Positions 1-8,725 of a stretch of DNA of 49,789 nucleotides are shown in pieces (position 1 is the first letter of the stretch; each line of letters begins with the position of its first letter). The stretch is from Planococcus sp. ISL-110. Lineage in GTDB: Bacteria > Bacillota > Bacilli > Bacillales_A > Planococcaceae. The position numbers were made by a program, and so were the translations under genes. The stretch covers positions 43,697-93,485 of the forward strand of contig NZ_JAGGPX010000002.1 in NCBI RefSeq assembly GCF_018613575.1, written 5' to 3'. The notes beneath the pieces are model-generated. The model was not told the DNA's origin. It made no database searches and saw nothing but the letters and a program-made list of their open reading frames with translations.

Positions 1-69
1 CCTGAACCAAAACCTGAACCAACTCCACCACCGGAAGAAGAAGAGCCTGCTGAAGAAGATGCGGCTTAA
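1..69 (+). CDS. C-terminal end of a gene that starts before the window (Pro/Glu-rich tail, possibly a class A penicillin-binding protein)
   Basis: An open frame enters at base 1 and ends at the TAA at 67-69. The 22 visible residues are a Pro/Glu/Lys run ending in EEDAA. Such charged, proline-rich tails are common at the extracellular C-terminus of bifunctional penicillin-binding proteins of Bacillales, and a PBP gene is found near tyrS/acsA in related genomes as I recall. A strong terminator follows directly. The identity is inference from tail composition and context only; that it is a gene end is better supported. Confidence 0.4.
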   Translation, partial: PEPKPEPTPPPEEEEPAEEDAA

Positions 70-76
70 CAAAAGC

Positions 77-111
77 AAAGCCCGACTCGCCAATTTGACG
101 AGTCGGGCTTT
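77..111 (+). terminator. Rho-independent terminator of the gene ending at 69
   Basis: The arms AAAGCCCGACTCG (77-89) and CGAGTCGGGCTTT (99-111) are perfectly complementary and are followed by a T-rich run. It lies 7 bases after the stop codon of the plus-strand gene. Confidence 0.88.
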
Positions 112-133
112 TTCTATATGCTTTATTGCACAA

Positions 134-167
134 AAAAGCAGCAGTTCAAATTTGAACTGCTGCTTTT
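134..167 (-). terminator. Terminator of acsA
   Basis: A perfect 17+17 palindrome (134-150 and 151-167) has T runs at its ends and lies 5 bases past the acsA stop on the minus strand. It could also stop read-through from the plus strand, so the convergent genes are well separated. Confidence 0.85.
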
Positions 168-171
168 AGTA

Positions 172-1890
172 TCAATCTTCCATTGTAGACAAATCGCCTG
201 CCGGCAAATCCAATTCCCAGGCTTTCAGCACCCGGCGCATGATTTTACCGCTTCGTGTTTTCGGCAGCTTGTCCTTAAACTCTATTTCACGCGGAGCTGC
301 ATGGGCAGCCAATCCTTTTTTAACAAACTGCTGGATTTCCTTCACCAATTCCTCTGAAGGCTCATATCCATCAACCAATGCAACAAACGCTTTGATGATT
401 TCACCACGGACAGGATCCGGCTTGCCGATAACACCGGCTTCAGCAACCGCTGGGTGTTCCAGCAATTTGCTTTCCACCTCGAACGGACCGACACGTTCAC
501 CTGAAGTCATGATCACGTCATCCACACGACCCTGGAACCAGAAATAGCCTTCTTCGTCCATATAAGCCGAATCGCCTGATACATACCATTTATCCTTTAG
601 GAAGTATGAGTCGTATTTCGCCGGATTGTTCCAGATTTGGCGCATCATTGACGGCCATCCCTTTTCAATCGCCAGGTTGCCCATTTGATTAGGCGGCAAC
701 TCATTTCCCTGGTCATCGACAATTGCGACTTTGATGCCTGGCACCGGTTTGCCCATCGAGCCCGGCTTGATATCCATCGCCGGATAATTACAGATGGTCT
801 GTGCACCTGTTTCTGTCATCCACCATGTATCATGGATGCGTTTATCGAATACTTGAGCTCCCCATCTGACCACTTCTGGATTTAACGGTTCCCCTACCGA
901 TAATACATGGCGAAGAGTTGATAAATCGTACTCCTTCACTAAGGCATCGCCCGCTCCCATAAGCATGCGGAATGCAGTCGGCGCGCTGTACCATACAGTG
1001 ACGCCAAAATCTTCAATCGCTTTATACCAGCTATCAGGAGAAAACCGTCCACCGAGAATGACAGTTGTGACACCGTTCAACCATGGTGAGAATACACCAT
1101 ACGCCGTTCCTGTCACCCATCCCGGATCCGCCGTGCACCAGTAAATATCGGTTTCATTGAAATCCAATACCCATTTCCCAGTCTGATATTGCTGCACCAT
1201 CGCATATTGGGCATGGAGGACGCCTTTCGGCTTGCCTGTAGAACCGGATGTATAGTGAAGGACCAGACCGTCCTCTTTGTCCAGCCATTTAACATCAAAC
1301 TTATCTGAACTAGCTGGCAAATGCTTCAGCACATCGATATGGCCATCCTGCTCCTTGATGTCTTGCCCTACAAGGTAAATCGTTTCTAGTTTCGGCAACC
1401 GATTGTAAGGCACTCGTTCCAACAGTTCCGGTGTCGTAATAATGGATTTTGCCTCGCTGTCATCAAGCCGGTCATAAATGGCCCCTTCCATGAATGCTTC
1501 AAACAAAGGCCCAACAATCAGCCCCATCTTCAGCGCCCCGAACATCAGGAAATAAAGCTCTGGAGATCGTGGCATGAAAATAAAGATCCGATCCCCTTTT
1601 TCCAGATTCGAAGTTGATTCGAGCAAGTTTGCGGCACGGTTCGTCATGCGTTTCATCTCATAAAACGTGTAGGATTCATGTCTGTTTTGATCTTTATAGT
1701 AAAGAGCCACCTTGTTTTTTCGGTAAGAATCGGCGTGGCGGTCAATCGCTTCATGTGCCATGTTCACTTTGCCGCTCTCATACCAACTAAATTCCTTCTC
1801 GACTTCAGCCCAATCGAAATTGGCAGCTATCTCTTCATAATTATGTAATTGGTGCACCCCTGCTCTTGCTGGCAACGCTTCCACTTTCAT
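172..1890 (-). CDS. acsA: Acetyl-CoA synthetase (acetate--CoA ligase)
   Basis: AcsA activates acetate with ATP and CoA, by way of acetyl-AMP, to acetyl-CoA in the cytoplasm. The protein is a member of the ANL adenylating family: the phosphate-binding loop YTSGSTGKPKG lies near residues 213-223, the WWMTETG motif follows, then the SGD and GRVDD hinge region, and near the C-terminus SGKIMRR with its lysine at residue 549. That lysine is the site that AcuA acetylates in Bacillus to switch the enzyme off. The frame could start at a GTG at 1899, but that codon is part of the ribosome binding site AAAGGGTG; the ATG at 1890 gives 572 residues, the B. subtilis length. It is transcribed away from acuABC, which encodes its control system. 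Confidence 0.97.
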   Translation of the reverse strand: MKVEALPARAGVHQLHNYEEIAANFDWAEVEKEFSWYESGKVNMAHEAIDRHADSYRKNKVALYYKDQNRHESYTFYEMKRMTNRAANLLESTSNLEKGDRIFIFMPRSPELYFLMFGALKMGLIVGPLFEAFMEGAIYDRLDDSEAKSIITTPELLERVPYNRLPKLETIYLVGQDIKEQDGHIDVLKHLPASSDKFDVKWLDKEDGLVLHYTSGSTGKPKGVLHAQYAMVQQYQTGKWVLDFNETDIYWCTADPGWVTGTAYGVFSPWLNGVTTVILGGRFSPDSWYKAIEDFGVTVWYSAPTAFRMLMGAGDALVKEYDLSTLRHVLSVGEPLNPEVVRWGAQVFDKRIHDTWWMTETGAQTICNYPAMDIKPGSMGKPVPGIKVAIVDDQGNELPPNQMGNLAIEKGWPSMMRQIWNNPAKYDSYFLKDKWYVSGDSAYMDEEGYFWFQGRVDDVIMTSGERVGPFEVESKLLEHPAVAEAGVIGKPDPVRGEIIKAFVALVDGYEPSEELVKEIQQFVKKGLAAHAAPREIEFKDKLPKTRSGKIMRRVLKAWELDLPAGDLSTMED

Positions 1891-1941
1891 CCTGATCACC
1901 CTTTCTTATTGATTAACTTATATTCTACAACATTGTGACAA

Positions 1942-1956
1942 TTGAATGCGAACTAT
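1942..1956. promoter_or_regulatory. Weak candidate cre (CcpA site) between acsA and acuA
   Basis: TTGAATGCGAACTAT matches the cre consensus WTGNAANCGNWNNCW with two mismatches. It lies in the divergent acsA/acuA intergenic region, which is CcpA-controlled in B. subtilis. The position is right, but the match alone is weak. Confidence 0.4.
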
Positions 1957-1997
1957 TTTAACTTTTTAGAAAATATAGCTTATTTCACCAGCTTTCT

Positions 1998-2026
1998 TCC
2001 AAATCCTCTTATAGTTCATGTATAAT
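1998..2026 (+). promoter_or_regulatory. Probable acuABC promoter
   Basis: A perfect TATAAT at 2021-2026 is 33 bases ahead of the acuA start. The -35 region (about 1998-2003) is only loosely like TTGACA, which fits a promoter that depends on activation or is weak. Confidence 0.5.
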
Positions 2027-2058
2027 GTAGCTAATTGTATCCTACAGGCGGTGAAATG

Positions 2059-2691
2059 ATGGAACATAAAAAAACGTATAACTCCGTGGAATTGGAAACC
2101 CAACATGGCCCTCTTATCATTGAAGGCCCTATCCCCGGAAAAGAATTGAGCGAACTTGATTTTCATGAAGACCTGGTCGCTTTCAGGCCACCTGCCCAGC
2201 AGCACAAAGCTATTGCTGAAATTGCTGACTTGCCGGAAGGGCGAATTCTTATTGCCCGTGAAAATAATATGATTGTCGGTTATGTCACGTTCCTTTACCC
2301 CGATCCTCTGGAGCGCTGGTCAGAAGGAAAAATGGATAACCTGATCGAACTTGGGGCGATAGAAGTCATTCCTAAATACAGAGGAAGCGGTGTAGGCAAA
2401 TCCTTATTAAAGGTCTCGATGGAAGATGACGCCTTTGAGGATTTCATCGTTATCACGACCGAGTATTACTGGCATTGGGATTTAAAAGGAACAGGATTGA
2501 ATGTATGGGAATACCGAAAAATCATGGAGAAAATGATGCAGGCCGGCGGATTGGAATATTATGCCACCGACGATCCTGAAATCAGCTCACATCCAGCCAA
2601 CTGCCTGATGGCCAAAATTGGCAGCAGGGTCGATAACGAATCAATCCAAAAATTTGATCAGTTGCGTTTTATGAATCGTTACATGTATTGA
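2059..2691 (+). CDS. acuA: Protein acetyltransferase AcuA, acting on acetyl-CoA synthetase
   Basis: AcuA is a GNAT-fold enzyme that acetylates the active-site lysine of AcsA and inactivates it. The sequence shows the family block LGAIEVIPKYRGSGVGKSLL (near residues 95-114), with the acetyl-CoA-binding R/Q-x-x-G-x-G/A type loop, and the family-specific stretches YLYPDPLERWSEG-like and TTEYYWHWDLKG. ATG codons at 2056 and 2059 follow AGGCGGTG; the second gives better spacing and exactly 210 residues, the B. subtilis length. An upstream in-frame TTG at 2035 is unlikely. It is the first gene of acuABC. Confidence 0.95.
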   Translation: MEHKKTYNSVELETQHGPLIIEGPIPGKELSELDFHEDLVAFRPPAQQHKAIAEIADLPEGRILIARENNMIVGYVTFLYPDPLERWSEGKMDNLIELGAIEVIPKYRGSGVGKSLLKVSMEDDAFEDFIVITTEYYWHWDLKGTGLNVWEYRKIMEKMMQAGGLEYYATDDPEISSHPANCLMAKIGSRVDNESIQKFDQLRFMNRYMY

Positions 2692-2714
2692 TTTAACCTA
2701 AAAGGGGTGTTTAT

Positions 2715-3359
2715 ATGCTAGTGGAAGAAATCATGAAAACCGATGTCCATACGCTAAATTCGGACCAAACCGTCCAGGATGTCATGGATTTGTTCGAGAA
2801 GAAACGCATTCGCCATGCACCTATTGTCGATGACGGAAAAGTGGTCGGCATTGTAACCGATCGCGACCTGAAAGACGCTGTCCCTTCAAGATTCACCGTA
2901 GCACCAAAGGGTGAACCTTATAAAAAGAAAGTCGCAGAAATCATGACGCCTAATCCGATTACGGCCCACCCGCTCGATTTTGTTGAGGAAGTGGCCATGA
3001 TATTCTATGAGCAGAAAATCGGTTGTATTCCAGTTGTCAGCAATCAGAAACTGGTCGGCTTCCTGACAGAAACGGACCTTTTGTATACCTTCATTGAACT
3101 GACCGGGGCACACCAGCCCGGTTCGCAAATCGAAGTGCGGGTAAAAAACCGCTCCGGTATCCTGTACGAAGTCTCAAAAGTATTCCATCAGCAGAAAGTC
3201 AATGTGCTGAGTGTCCTCGTTTACCCCGACAGAGAAAACAGCAGCAATAAGGTTCTTGTTTTCCGAGTTCAGACGATGAACCCACTCGCCATCATCAATG
3301 ATCTGCGCAAAGAAGGATTTGATGTCCTATGGCCAAGCATGCCGCAAGTGAACGAATGA
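2715..3359 (+). CDS. acuB: AcuB, CBS-ACT domain protein of the acetoin/acetate operon
   Basis: The 214-residue protein has two CBS modules (about residues 1-60 and 75-130) followed by a C-terminal ACT-like domain (about 138-210). CBS pairs bind adenine nucleotides and ACT domains bind small metabolites, so a ligand-sensing role is likely, but the biochemical role of AcuB is not settled. The start has the strong site AAAGGGGTG. Its stop overlaps the acuC start as ATGA, so the two are translationally coupled. Confidence 0.94.
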   Translation: MLVEEIMKTDVHTLNSDQTVQDVMDLFEKKRIRHAPIVDDGKVVGIVTDRDLKDAVPSRFTVAPKGEPYKKKVAEIMTPNPITAHPLDFVEEVAMIFYEQKIGCIPVVSNQKLVGFLTETDLLYTFIELTGAHQPGSQIEVRVKNRSGILYEVSKVFHQQKVNVLSVLVYPDRENSSNKVLVFRVQTMNPLAIINDLRKEGFDVLWPSMPQVNE

Positions 3360-4507
3360 AACATGCCGTATTCATCTTTTCAGAAGATCAATTGGGGTAT
3401 AAATTTTCTGAAACACATCCTTTTAACCAGAAAAGACTCGTTTTGACGATTGATTTATTAAATAAAATGAATGCGCTTCCAGAGGAATTGATTGTCCCTG
3501 CCCGTATTGCGACCGATGAGGAATTATTATTGGCTCATGATGAGCGCTATATCGATATCGTCAAAAAGGCAAGCCGAGGAGAAGTGACATCGGAGGCCGG
3601 TGAAAGTTTTGGAATTGGCACAGAGGATACACCTATTTTTGAAAATATGCACGAAGCCAGTGCCCGACTGGTTGGTGGGACATTGACAGCTGTCGATTAT
3701 GTCATGGAAGGAAAAGCGCAGCATGCTTTAAACCTGGGCGGTGGCCTTCACCACGGATTCCGGGGCAAAGCATCCGGCTTTTGCATCTACAATGACAGCT
3801 CGGTGGCCATCAATTACCTGAAAACCAAATACAATGCCCGGGTGCTGTACATTGATACTGATGCCCATCACGGCGATGGCGTACAATGGAGCTTTTACGA
3901 CGATCCTGATGTCTGCACCGTCTCCATCCACGAAACGGGGCGCTATCTTTTTCCCGGGACCGGCAATATCAATGAACGCGGCAGCGGCCAAGGCTATGGC
4001 ACCTCTTTCAATTTTCCAATCGATGCGTTTACGGAAGACGAGTCTTTTCTCGAAATTTACCGTACGTCCATGAAAGAAATAATTGAATTCTTTAAACCCG
4101 ATGTCATTTTGACACAGAATGGAGCAGATGCCCATTATTTGGACCCTCTGACCCATTTATACGGGACAATGAATATTTACAAGGAAATACCAAGGATTGC
4201 ACATGAACTCGCTCACGAGCATTGTGAGGGCCGCTGGATAGCCGTTGGTGGTGGTGGATATGATATTTGGCGCGTAGTTCCCCGCGCCTGGTCATTAATT
4301 TGGATGGAAATGAACAATTTCCCTATCCCTTCCGGTAAATTGCCTGAATCATGGATTGAGAAATGGCAGCCGGAATCGCCGGTCAAATTAATCGATACGT
4401 GGGAAGATCCGCCGAATATGTATAAAGCTATACCCCGAAAATCGGAAATCACAGATAAAAACCTACAAATGCTGAACAAAGCCCTGTACATGATCCGCAA
4501 CAATTAA
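3356..4507 (+). CDS. acuC: AcuC, NAD-independent protein deacetylase (class I/II histone-deacetylase fold)
   Basis: AcuC is a zinc-dependent lysine deacetylase that reactivates acetylated AcsA. The sequence shows GGGLHHG near residue 126, DTDAHHGDG near 165 with the metal and charge-relay residues, ILTQNGADAH (second metal ligand) and a GGGGYD block. The ATG at 3356 overlaps the acuB stop and gives 383 residues, close to the B. subtilis 387; the frame is open further upstream, but that would run inside acuB. It closes the acuABC operon: acetylase, possible sensor, deacetylase. Confidence 0.95.
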   Translation: MKHAVFIFSEDQLGYKFSETHPFNQKRLVLTIDLLNKMNALPEELIVPARIATDEELLLAHDERYIDIVKKASRGEVTSEAGESFGIGTEDTPIFENMHEASARLVGGTLTAVDYVMEGKAQHALNLGGGLHHGFRGKASGFCIYNDSSVAINYLKTKYNARVLYIDTDAHHGDGVQWSFYDDPDVCTVSIHETGRYLFPGTGNINERGSGQGYGTSFNFPIDAFTEDESFLEIYRTSMKEIIEFFKPDVILTQNGADAHYLDPLTHLYGTMNIYKEIPRIAHELAHEHCEGRWIAVGGGGYDIWRVVPRAWSLIWMEMNNFPIPSGKLPESWIEKWQPESPVKLIDTWEDPPNMYKAIPRKSEITDKNLQMLNKALYMIRNN

Positions 4508-4524
4508 AATGAATACATGCTGAA

Positions 4525-4559
4525 AAAAGAGCCGACGGAAATGATTCCGTTGGCTCTTT
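4525..4559 (+). terminator. Terminator of acuABC
   Basis: AAAGAGCCGACGGAA and TTCCGTTGGCTCTTT pair with one G-T, and a T-rich tract follows. It starts 18 bases after acuC. Confidence 0.85.
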
Positions 4560-4624
4560 CTTTTCACTTATGGAGATTTATAAACTTGTACTGCTTTTAT
4601 CGAAAATTCAATTGCGGAAACGAT

Positions 4625-4658
4625 AAAAGCTGGCTGAATTTTCATCCAGTCAGCTTTT
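4625..4658 (-). terminator. Terminator of ccpA
   Basis: On the minus strand the arms AAAAGCTGACTG and CAGCCAGCTTTT pair with one mismatch. The hairpin lies about 30 bases after the ccpA stop. A second short inverted repeat (GCTTTTATCG at 4593-4602 with CGATAAAAGC at 4621-4630) overlaps it and could form an alternative fold. Confidence 0.65.
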
Positions 4659-4686
4659 GCAATTGTTTCTTAAGCGGAACCCGCCA

Positions 4687-5685
4687 TTAATCGTTTTTAG
4701 TCGATTGTCTTTCTTCGATCCGGTATGGAAGAATAACTTGCTTTTCTTCGATTTCCTCGTTGTTCATATACTTTGTCAGTAGCCGCATGGAGACAGCACC
4801 GATGTCGTAAAGCGGGAAAGCGACAGACGTCAGCATTGGTCGAGCCATACGCGCCAGCTTGGAATTTTCGTAACTGATGACTTCTGCATCTGCAGGTATT
4901 CTTCTGCCCTGCTCTTCCAATCCGTGAATGACACCGATTGACATTTCATCGTTGCTGACAAAATATGCAGTCGGCTCGAGTGAAGCTAAAGTTTGAACAG
5001 CTTCGATTCCTTCATCATAAGAATTATTGCATTCAACAATCAATTTTTCATCATAGTCGATGCCTGCATCGGCCAAAGCCTCTTTATAGGCTTTTAGTTT
5101 GTACTCTTTGTTGATCATCGAAGTCAGCGGACCAGAAACAAAGGCAATTTTTTTATGGCCATTATCGATAAATTTCTTAACGGCTTCGTAGGCAGCGCCA
5201 TAATAATCGATATTGACTGAGGCAATCGCTGCTGATTCATCAATTGAACCGGCCAGGACGATTGGAGTCGAAGAACGTTCCATTTCATAAAGAAGTTCAG
5301 TTGAAATCACATCACTCATAAAGACAATTCCGTCCACTTGTTTTCCGAGCATTGTCTCCAATAACTGAAGTTCCTTATTTTGGTTCTGATCCGAGTTGGA
5401 TAAAATAATATTATAGCGATACATTGTCGCAATATCTTCAATTCCACGAGCCAGTTCAGCATACATGCTATTGGAAATATCGGGTATAATGACGCCGACC
5501 GTCGTTGTTTTTTTACTTGCAAGTCCCCGAGCAACAGCATTTGGACGATAGCCCAATTCTTCTATCACTTTTAGTACTTTCTTTCTTGTGGCAGGTTTTA
5601 CGTTTTGATTGGCATTTACTACACGTGACACAGTAGCCATGGAAACGTTCGCCTCTCTTGCCACATCGTATATCGTAACGGTCAT
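4687..5685 (-). CDS. ccpA: Catabolite control protein A (LacI/GalR family)
   Basis: CcpA binds cre operators together with HPr-Ser46-P and carries out global carbon catabolite repression and activation. The N-terminal helix-turn-helix and hinge helix ([20 protein letters not shown] at about residues 4-23, then [13 protein letters not shown]) are typical, followed by the periplasmic-binding-like effector domain starting [16 protein letters not shown]. The length of 332 residues is standard. The start has AAAGGAGGG eight bases upstream. In B. subtilis motP and motS follow ccpA; here a terminator and acuC follow instead. Confidence 0.97.
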   Translation of the reverse strand: MTVTIYDVAREANVSMATVSRVVNANQNVKPATRKKVLKVIEELGYRPNAVARGLASKKTTTVGVIIPDISNSMYAELARGIEDIATMYRYNIILSNSDQNQNKELQLLETMLGKQVDGIVFMSDVISTELLYEMERSSTPIVLAGSIDESAAIASVNIDYYGAAYEAVKKFIDNGHKKIAFVSGPLTSMINKEYKLKAYKEALADAGIDYDEKLIVECNNSYDEGIEAVQTLASLEPTAYFVSNDEMSIGVIHGLEEQGRRIPADAEVISYENSKLARMARPMLTSVAFPLYDIGAVSMRLLTKYMNNEEIEEKQVILPYRIEERQSTKND

Positions 5686-5715
5686 TGTGCGCCCTCCTTT
5701 TCCAGTCTTTCTCTA

Positions 5716-5745
5716 ATCATACGACAAAATCTTCAGTAATATCAA
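5716..5745 (-). promoter_or_regulatory. Probable ccpA promoter
   Basis: On the minus strand TTGATA (5740-5745) and TATGAT (5716-5721) are separated by 18 bases, about 31 bases ahead of the ccpA start. It lies downstream of the aroA terminator, so ccpA probably has its own transcript. Confidence 0.55.
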
Positions 5746-5756
5746 CTAAAAAAAAG

Positions 5757-5781
5757 AAAAGCCGGAGTTTATCCGGCTTTT
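5757..5781 (-). terminator. Terminator of the DAHP synthase gene
   Basis: AAAAGCCGGA and TCCGGCTTTT form a perfect stem with a T-rich run on the minus strand, 5 bases past the stop codon. Confidence 0.87.
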
Positions 5782-5786
5782 CAGGC

Positions 5787-6872
5787 TCATACTTTCATTT
5801 CGTACTGTTTCATGAATTTCATCAAAGCATCGTAGTACTCATCGAATTGACCCAAATCCATTTGCTGTTGAGCATCAGATAATGCTACTGCTGGATCTGG
5901 ATGAACCTCAGCCATAACGCCATCCGCTCCAATTGCGATAGCAGCTTTAGCCGCTGGCAACAATAGATCACGGCGCCCTGTTGAGTGAGTTACGTCAACA
6001 AATACCGGAAGATGCGTTTCTTGTTTCAAGATTGGCACTGCAGAAATATCCAGTGTGTTGCGTGTTGCTTTTTCATATGTGCGGATACCGCGTTCACATA
6101 AAATGATGTTTTCATTTCCTGAAGCGATGATGTATTCCGCTGCGTGGATGAATTCATCGACAGTTGCTGACATCCCGCGTTTCAATAGAACCGGTTTGTT
6201 GATAGAGCCGACTGCTTTCAATAATTCAAAGTTTTGCATATTACGTGCTCCGACTTGGACAACGTCCACATAGTCAAGAGCAGCTTCAAGATGTCCAGGT
6301 GTAACGATTTCTGAAACAACGGCCAGGTTAAACTGGTCAGCTGCCTTTTTCAACATCTTCAAGCCGTCCAATCCAAGACCTTGGAAATCGTAAGGCGATG
6401 TACGTGGCTTATAAGCTCCGCCACGGATCATCTTCAAGCCTTTCGCTCCGATAGCTTCAGCAACTTTTGATACCTGTTCCTGAGATTCTACTGCGCATGG
6501 CCCAAAGATGAAGGAAGGTCCACCAGCGCCGACTTGTTCGCCATTGATGGTAATCACTGTGTCTTCGGCTTTCTTTTTACGTGAAACCAGCAATGCTTTG
6601 CGGATATCCTCTTCTTGCATATCCAAAGCAGACTTGAAGATTTCTTTGAAGATATGATCAACGGTCTTCTGATCCAACGGACCATCATTATTATCCTTCA
6701 ATAGGTTCAGCATATGGCGTTCCCGCAACGGATCATAGCGGTTAACTCCCTGCTTCTCTTTCAATTTACCGATGTCTTGAATTACGGAAGCTCTCTCATT
6801 GATCAGAGACAGAATCTGCAGGTTGACTGCATCCACTTTTTCTCTTAGTTGCTCTAACTCTAAATTACTCAT
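5787..6872 (-). CDS. aroA: Bifunctional chorismate mutase / 3-deoxy-7-phosphoheptulonate (DAHP) synthase
   Basis: This enzyme condenses phosphoenolpyruvate and erythrose-4-phosphate to DAHP, the first step of aromatic amino acid synthesis, and its N-terminal AroQ-type domain (residues 1-90) both has chorismate mutase activity and serves as the feedback sensor. The catalytic domain (about 105-345) contains [25 protein letters not shown] and [10 protein letters not shown], then [10 protein letters not shown]. The start with AAAGGGGAAG gives 361 residues; the longer frame to 6917 adds residues without family match. The symbol follows the B. subtilis usage (aroA, also written aroG) and does not mean EPSP synthase. 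Confidence 0.95.
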   Translation of the reverse strand: MSNLELEQLREKVDAVNLQILSLINERASVIQDIGKLKEKQGVNRYDPLRERHMLNLLKDNNDGPLDQKTVDHIFKEIFKSALDMQEEDIRKALLVSRKKKAEDTVITINGEQVGAGGPSFIFGPCAVESQEQVSKVAEAIGAKGLKMIRGGAYKPRTSPYDFQGLGLDGLKMLKKAADQFNLAVVSEIVTPGHLEAALDYVDVVQVGARNMQNFELLKAVGSINKPVLLKRGMSATVDEFIHAAEYIIASGNENIILCERGIRTYEKATRNTLDISAVPILKQETHLPVFVDVTHSTGRRDLLLPAAKAAIAIGADGVMAEVHPDPAVALSDAQQQMDLGQFDEYYDALMKFMKQYEMKV

Positions 6873-6934
6873 TCTATAACTTCCCCTTTCGCGAATAACC
6901 TTTATCAGGTGACTCATATTAACATGATAGGACT

Positions 6935-6963
6935 ATTATAAGCAAACTATTCGGTAAAGTCAC
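6935..6963 (-). promoter_or_regulatory. Probable promoter of the DAHP synthase gene
   Basis: On the minus strand GTGACT (6958-6963) and a perfect TATAAT (6935-6940) are 17 bases apart. This leaves a leader of about 55 bases before the start codon. Confidence 0.5.
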
Positions 6964-7007
6964 GGATTTTATTTTAGCGATTCAACGCGCTAAAGCGTTT
7001 TTTCCGC

Positions 7008-7042
7008 AAAAAAGCCGAAGCATCAAGGCTTCGGCTTTTTTT
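7008..7042 (-). terminator. Terminator of the ytxG-ytxH-brxC operon
   Basis: AAGCCGAAG and CTTCGGCTT (7012-7020 and 7029-7037) are flanked by A and T runs on both sides. The hairpin directly follows the brxC stop on the minus strand. Confidence 0.85.
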
Positions 7043-7372
7043 TCACGCAATAAATTCTTGCATGGATTCTCTTTTAATCTTGTTATGGGAAGCGTGCCAG
7101 TCTACTTGTTGACTCGTAAAATGGAACAATTGGGGCGATTCATGTTTTACACCCGTGATCTCTTCAATTGCTTGAGAGAATTCCCGATCTTCCTGTACCA
7201 CTAAATACAAAAAGATTTGGTTTGGATGCAGTGAGCAGTATTCGTTATACTCATTCCACGCTTTAGCAGATACTGGACAGGTGCTGCTGTGTTTAAATAG
7301 CCAGTAATGCTGATTATGCCCCACTGCCTGTTTTAAACTGTCCAGACTATTTACTTGCACTAAGTTTTTCAT
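7043..7372 (-). CDS. brxC: Monothiol bacilliredoxin BrxC (YtxJ)
   Basis: BrxC-type proteins are thioredoxin-fold enzymes (DUF2847) that remove or exchange bacillithiol on protein cysteines in the cytoplasm. The 109-residue protein has the family active site SSTCPVS with a single cysteine at residue 32 and the hydrophobic strand FLYLVVQEDREFSQ. It is the last gene of a three-gene operon with ytxH and ytxG, 16 bases after ytxH. In B. subtilis this operon is under general stress control, which agrees with the SigB-type promoter seen in front of ytxG. Confidence 0.92.
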   Translation of the reverse strand: MKNLVQVNSLDSLKQAVGHNQHYWLFKHSSTCPVSAKAWNEYNEYCSLHPNQIFLYLVVQEDREFSQAIEEITGVKHESPQLFHFTSQQVDWHASHNKIKRESMQEFIA

Positions 7373-7388
7373 CTAAACCGCTCCCAGA

Positions 7389-8153
7389 TTAATTCTTTTT
7401 GTTGTAGTTGTTGCTTGATGCATTTGATGAAGATTTGTTGCTGTTGCTTGAGTTTGATGATTTATTGCTGTTGTTGTTGCTGCTGGTCGTATTCGGGCCT
7501 TTGTTTGCGTTTGCTGTGTTGCTGTTGCTGCTGCCGGCTGTTGACGAACTTGAAGTCGTTTTCTTTTCTTCTTTCACTTCTTCAACCGCTTCTTTTAATG
7601 CATTGGCAGTAGAAGTGAATGCATCAGAACCTTTGTTGTCTGATTTGTCTGCAGTGTTTTGAACAGTTGAGTGGATATCGATGGACTCTTCCCCTTCTGA
7701 AGAAGCTGTACCATCGTCCATAGGCGAGTTTCCGCCTTTCATATTTTTCACTTTATCAACTACTTTAGTCGACTGTTCTTTCAACTGCTGTGCAAAGCCA
7801 GCTGAATCGTCATTGGATGATTCGGACTGCTGAGACGCTTTTTCTTTCAAAGTAGTAGCTTGCGTCTTTAAGTCCGCCTGAAATTCTTTACCGGATTTAG
7901 GTGCCAGGAATAATGCAGCCGCAGCTCCAACAATCCCACCGACCAAAATTCCGACTAGGAAACTTGAGCCTCCGCCTGATTCTTCGTAATCGTAAAGATC
8001 GTCGTAACGATTAGAAGTTCCGTAAGACTGTGGTACATAGTCGCTTTGCTGATAGTTCTGGCCGCCGTTCTGGCCGCCTTGCGTGTAGTAATCCTTGTTA
8101 TACTGTGAATCGTTAAAATTGGATTGAGTGTAATAGTCTTTATTTTTGCTCAT
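7389..8153 (-). CDS. ytxH: YtxH-domain protein with a long low-complexity Ser/Asn tail
   Basis: The protein has a polar Asn/Gln/Tyr-rich N-terminus with repeated KDYYTQ units, one glycine-rich membrane segment (FLVGILVGGIVGAAAALFLAP, about residues 65-85), the YtxH signature LAPKSGKEF and a charged helical region. The final 55 residues are almost only Ser, Asn, Thr and Lys. B. subtilis YtxH is about 150 residues, so this 254-residue version is extended at both ends. The molecular role is unknown; membership in a stress operon points to envelope or stress function. The start has a clear GGAGGT. Confidence 0.88.
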   Translation of the reverse strand: MSKNKDYYTQSNFNDSQYNKDYYTQGGQNGGQNYQQSDYVPQSYGTSNRYDDLYDYEESGGGSSFLVGILVGGIVGAAAALFLAPKSGKEFQADLKTQATTLKEKASQQSESSNDDSAGFAQQLKEQSTKVVDKVKNMKGGNSPMDDGTASSEGEESIDIHSTVQNTADKSDNKGSDAFTSTANALKEAVEEVKEEKKTTSSSSTAGSSNSNTANANKGPNTTSSNNNSNKSSNSSNSNKSSSNASSNNYNKKN

Positions 8154-8193
8154 TAATATTACCTCCGTTTAATTTTAATAGTTAAAGCTATTC

Positions 8194-8685
8194 TTAGTAT
8201 TGTTCGTTATGTGGTAGTTTCTTCTGCTCAGGTACTGGTGCATAAGCTGCATTTGCACGAGCTTCATAGATTTTACGTTCGTTCCATTTGTCACGGATAC
8301 CCATGACTACGTTGCCCCATTGCACTACTTGGGCAATCTTGTCTTCATTCTGTTCGACTTGTACGCCAACTTTTGAAGTGATGTTGCGAACTGTGGAGTT
8401 CAGATCAGTAACAGAGTTGCCGACGCCTTTCACTGCGTCAACGACACCATTCAACTTTTCTGATTTCACTTGAATGTCTTCAGCGAGTTCATTTGTTTTA
8501 TGCAATAGATTCGTCGTTTCCAACGTTACCCCCTGCAATTGATTTTCAAGACCAGCTACGGTGCCTGAAACTTCTTTTAATGTGTTTTTCAACGAATTTA
8601 ATGTCATTGCCAACGCTACGCATAGAACTAAAAATCCAATAGCGGCTACGATCGCGGCAATGTAAAGCAAGATTTGCCAATCCAT
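8194..8685 (-). CDS. ytxG: YtxG, DUF948 membrane protein
   Basis: The 163-residue protein has one N-terminal membrane segment (residues 5-27, ILLYIAAIVAAIGFLVLCVA) followed by a long helical region rich in heptad-like leucine and valine (about 30-120), typical of DUF948 proteins. The likely topology is membrane-anchored coiled coil. The function is unknown. It is the first gene of the operon, with the ribosome binding site AAAAGGAGG and the SigB-type promoter upstream. Confidence 0.88.
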   Translation of the reverse strand: MDWQILLYIAAIVAAIGFLVLCVALAMTLNSLKNTLKEVSGTVAGLENQLQGVTLETTNLLHKTNELAEDIQVKSEKLNGVVDAVKGVGNSVTDLNSTVRNITSKVGVQVEQNEDKIAQVVQWGNVVMGIRDKWNERKIYEARANAAYAPVPEQKKLPHNEQY

Positions 8686-8725
8686 CCTGTTTCCTCCTTT
8701 TAACGAATTATGTTATATCCCTTTT

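Noticed and set aside
7408..7662. Plus-strand leucine-rich frames opposite ytxH
   Set aside because: They are the antisense of the Ser/Asn codon repeats; composition alone makes them open.
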